Shown piece after piece: positions 62,076 through 64,000 of a stretch of 64,000 nucleotides of DNA; position 1 is the first letter of the stretch, and each line of letters opens with the position of its first letter. Origin of the DNA: Victivallis sp. Marseille-Q1083 (GTDB taxonomy: Bacteria > Verrucomicrobiota > Lentisphaeria > Victivallales > Victivallaceae); the NCBI RefSeq assembly GCF_903645315.1, contig NZ_CAHJXL010000001.1:2534501-2598500 (forward strand), in the 5' to 3' direction. The notes beneath the pieces were generated by a model, which was not told the DNA's origin, did not search any database, and saw only the letters and a program-made list of their open reading frames with translations. A program made the translations under genes and the position numbers.

Positions 62076-62903
62076 ATGCCGGGATTTTATTTTAGCGAAG
62101 CGCCGCGGATCGCGCTCCATACCGCCCAGCGCCAGCAGTCGGTCTGCGGCAGCGATCGAACCAATGAAAATCGCCACGGCCACTGGGTGTTCGATTATTC
62201 CATCGCCGCCTGCGGCCGGGTGCAGGCCGGGGAAGGGCCGTGGCTGGAACGGCCGGCCAACGTCGGACATCTCTATCCGCCGGAATTCTTCTATCGTGAG
62301 GAATATTGTGCCGGCGAACCGGTCCGGTCGGCTTATGTGGTGTTTGACGCGGAGGGGGGCGCGTTGTGGCGTCTGGCGGACAATCCGGCCGGGTTTGCCC
62401 GTTTCCTCGATCCGCAGCATCGGATCGAGTCGCTGCTTTTTGAGACGATCGATACGGCGGCCGCCGGCGGCAGCGCCGGATATTTCCGCAGTTGCGGGGC
62501 GCTGGCGAAACTGCTCGATTTCCTGGTTGCCCGTTCCTGGCCGTGCCGGGAGGGCTTTATCCGTTCGGTGGATGAACGGGAATTGCCGCCCCGGCCGTTG
62601 GCGACCCGGGTGCGTGAATATTTCGAACGTCACTATATGGAAAAAATCACCCAGATTCAGTTGGCCCGTGAACTCGGCATCGGTCTTTCCACACTGGCGC
62701 ACCGCTATCGGCTTGAGAGCGGCGAAACGCTGCTTGAGACTTTGCAGCGGATTCGGATTGAACAGTCGCTGCCGCTGCTGGCGCGCGGCATGCGGCTCAA
62801 AACAGTGGCCGAGGCGACCGGTTTCGCCAATGAGTTCCACTATTCAAGGGTATTCCGGCGGCTGCGCGGCCGGCCGCCGAAAGAGTGCCGGACGAGCTGC
62901 TAG
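62076..62903 (+). CDS. AraC-family transcriptional regulator
   Basis: 275 residues. An N-terminal sensing domain (about 1-165; HGHWVFDYSIAACGRVQAG, YPPEFFYREEY) is joined to a C-terminal AraC DNA-binding domain with two HTHs: ITQIQLARELGIGLSTLAHR and the signature VAEATGFANEFHYSRVFRRLRGRPPKE (key part FANEFHYSRVFRRLRG). It is divergent from the glycyl radical operon and likely its activator, responding to that pathway's substrate. GGAG lies 8 bases before the ATG. Confidence 0.88.
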   Translation: MPGFYFSEAPRIALHTAQRQQSVCGSDRTNENRHGHWVFDYSIAACGRVQAGEGPWLERPANVGHLYPPEFFYREEYCAGEPVRSAYVVFDAEGGALWRLADNPAGFARFLDPQHRIESLLFETIDTAAAGGSAGYFRSCGALAKLLDFLVARSWPCREGFIRSVDERELPPRPLATRVREYFERHYMEKITQIQLARELGIGLSTLAHRYRLESGETLLETLQRIRIEQSLPLLARGMRLKTVAEATGFANEFHYSRVFRRLRGRPPKECRTSC

Positions 62904-62982
62904 TATTCCGTTTTTAAAACGATCTACAAATTTTTTGCATCGATGCTGATTATTGAATGATCTTATGAGGGAGTATCTGGAT

Positions 62983-63241
62983 ATGAAGTGGTTGCCGGTG
63001 TCCGGCGCCCTGGCCGGAAGTCTGCTGCTGAACGATTGCGGCAATGGAAATGCGGGGAACAATCCGGTGCCGGAAGCGGTGGAGAATTTTTATGTCGAAG
63101 TACAGCGGCGGCTGCCGGATACAGGCCGGCGCCATCGCCTATGCCGGTAATTTCATGAATGCGATGGGAATCTCCAACAGGACGCCGTACATCTGCCACT
63201 CCTCGACGGGGGATGCAGACGACCGCGTTCCGGCACAATGA
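62983..63241 (+). pseudogene. Possible remnant of a small exported protein gene
   Basis: A frame from ATG 62983 begins MKWLPVSGALAGSLLLNDCG, like a lipoprotein signal, and runs 55 codons to 63150. A second frame shifted by one base continues with AIAYAGNFMNAMGISNRTPY and stops at 63241. The two may be one gene broken by a frameshift. GGGAG lies upstream of the first ATG. No family is recognised, and the remaining gap (62904-63332) shows nothing else. Confidence 0.3.
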
Positions 63242-63332
63242 CTTTGCCAATGTCGTCCGGGGGGACGGGCACGCTTCGGCAGAGCCGTTCAACGCCTGAG
63301 CCGTTCGTGCGGTTGGAGGGGCGGATCAGGAT

Positions 63333-63370
63333 GAAAAAAAAGCAGATCGCTCCGGCCGGGCCGGAGCGAT
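63333..63370 (-). terminator. Intrinsic terminator of the alpha-galactosidase-like gene
   Basis: ATCGCTCCGGC (63346-63356) pairs with GCCGGAGCGAT (63360-63370), an 11-bp stem. On the minus strand it is followed by eight T (63341-63334), 11 bases after the stop codon. Confidence 0.88.
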
Positions 63371-63380
63371 TGGATTTTTA

Positions 63381-64000
63381 TCAATAGCGGAAAAATTTCA
63401 CCTCCATGACCGGTTCGAAATCGATGACCAATTGGCCGTTCCGATCCGGAAGATAACTCTTGTTCTCCCAGATGCTGAACAGCCGCTCCGGCCACCGTTC
63501 GAAGCCGAAATCGGCCGGCTGAAAGGTGCATTGCCAGGGCGTTGCGTGGCGGTTGAAGATGCCGAACCAGCCGTGGCCGGCGTTGCCCTGTTCCGGCGCT
63601 TTGCGGACATCCAGTTGATAACGGGCATATACCTTGCGTCCGACCACGAAGTTGCGGCAGCAGGCCAGTATTTCCGGGTGCGTCGCCAGGGCGATATCCT
63701 CGTCGTCGGTCAGCGTCAGGTCGCCGCCGAAGAGCAGCGGTGACGCGGCCAGCGCCCGCTGGGTGATGAAGAAGCGTTTTTCCGCGGCGGACAGTTCGCT
63801 CATCCGGCTGTGCCCGACACCGCTCAGGGCGGCATTGTCCGAAGAGTTCCGGGATTTCGAGTAGACCTGCAGCGCACCGAACGGAATCATGTCCAGATCG
63901 AGGCAGCAACTGCGGTCGCCGCAATTTTCCCACTGTTCCCAGCGATCCAGAATCCGGGTCAGGTCGTTCGGGCGGTCCCAGATGTCGCCGGAAATCCGGA
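63381..64000 (-). CDS. Alpha-galactosidase-like glycoside hydrolase (GH27 type), C-terminal part
   Basis: The last 206 codons are in the window; the start lies beyond 64000. RISGDIWDRPNDL followed by LDLDMIPFG matches the end of the TIM barrel in GH27/GH36 alpha-galactosidases, where the R-x-S-x-D element holds the acid/base Asp. FFITQRALAASPLLFGGDLT is the next conserved strand-helix. The C-terminal part (ending VKFFRY) is the beta-sandwich. It should release alpha-linked galactose or a related sugar. Whether it is secreted cannot be seen. Confidence 0.82.
   Translation of the reverse strand, partial: RISGDIWDRPNDLTRILDRWEQWENCGDRSCCLDLDMIPFGALQVYSKSRNSSDNAALSGVGHSRMSELSAAEKRFFITQRALAASPLLFGGDLTLTDDEDIALATHPEILACCRNFVVGRKVYARYQLDVRKAPEQGNAGHGWFGIFNRHATPWQCTFQPADFGFERWPERLFSIWENKSYLPDRNGQLVIDFEPVMEVKFFRY

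Overview
This 64 kb window is a stretch of bacterial chromosome of fairly high GC (about 60% by eye). Genes are packed in short operons with many 4-base ATGA overlaps and GGAGG-type ribosome binding sites. The gene content suggests an anaerobic, carbohydrate-degrading Gram-negative bacterium: a glycyl radical enzyme with its activase, NagA, an SGNH esterase, an alpha-galactosidase-like hydrolase, a Gfo/Idh/MocA oxidoreductase, an ADP-ribosylglycohydrolase and a galactofuranose polysaccharide cluster. My guess is a Lentisphaerota (Victivallis-like) relative within the PVC group; this is inference, with no rRNA marker to test it. I saw no rRNA, tRNA, CRISPR array, insertion sequence or prophage.

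Layout. 1-2.4 kb: a truncated methyltransferase divergent from an XRE-cupin regulator, a GntR fragment and a small exported protein. 2.4-14.6 kb: single genes (CynX-like transporter, small-molecule kinase, MscS channel, oxidoreductase, YgiQ radical SAM protein, DUF368 transporter), then an overlapping operon of an exonuclease, a SirB1-like protein and a secreted DA1-like metallopeptidase. 14.7-18.3 kb: SGNH hydrolase, nagA and an rRNA-type methyltransferase. 18.5-23.6 kb (minus strand): LMW phosphatase, an RpiB-GlyA fusion, serS and an ADP-ribosylglycohydrolase. 23.8-28.5 kb: trmB, a YqfO-type protein, a site-2 protease, xseA, then a two-HTH regulator with an acidic membrane protein.

28.5-35.4 kb is a complete trpEGDCFBA operon. 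Its leader is the most striking find of the window: two consecutive Trp-rich leader peptides, each followed by its own intrinsic terminator and each with a recognisable competing antiterminator strand. This looks like a tandem, probably duplicated, transcription attenuator. 35.7-45.6 kb (minus strand) is an eight-gene polysaccharide operon with a GT-C enzyme, WbaP, Wzx flippase, a Wzy/WaaL-type protein, a GlfT-like transferase, UDP-galactopyranose mutase and two GT4 enzymes.

46-54 kb carries an MFS transporter with a large insert coupled to a GT2 enzyme, a 58-residue protein, an unrecognised 463-residue protein with internal repeats, a TPR protein, an orphan membrane fusion protein and a small membrane protein. 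54.4-57.1 kb has a four-module CoA-disulfide reductase/rhodanese/TusA/DsrE protein and an ArsR regulator. 57.2-62.9 kb is a glycyl radical enzyme operon (dehydrogenase, alpha/beta hydrolase, radical enzyme, activase) divergent from an AraC regulator. The window ends inside an alpha-galactosidase-like gene.
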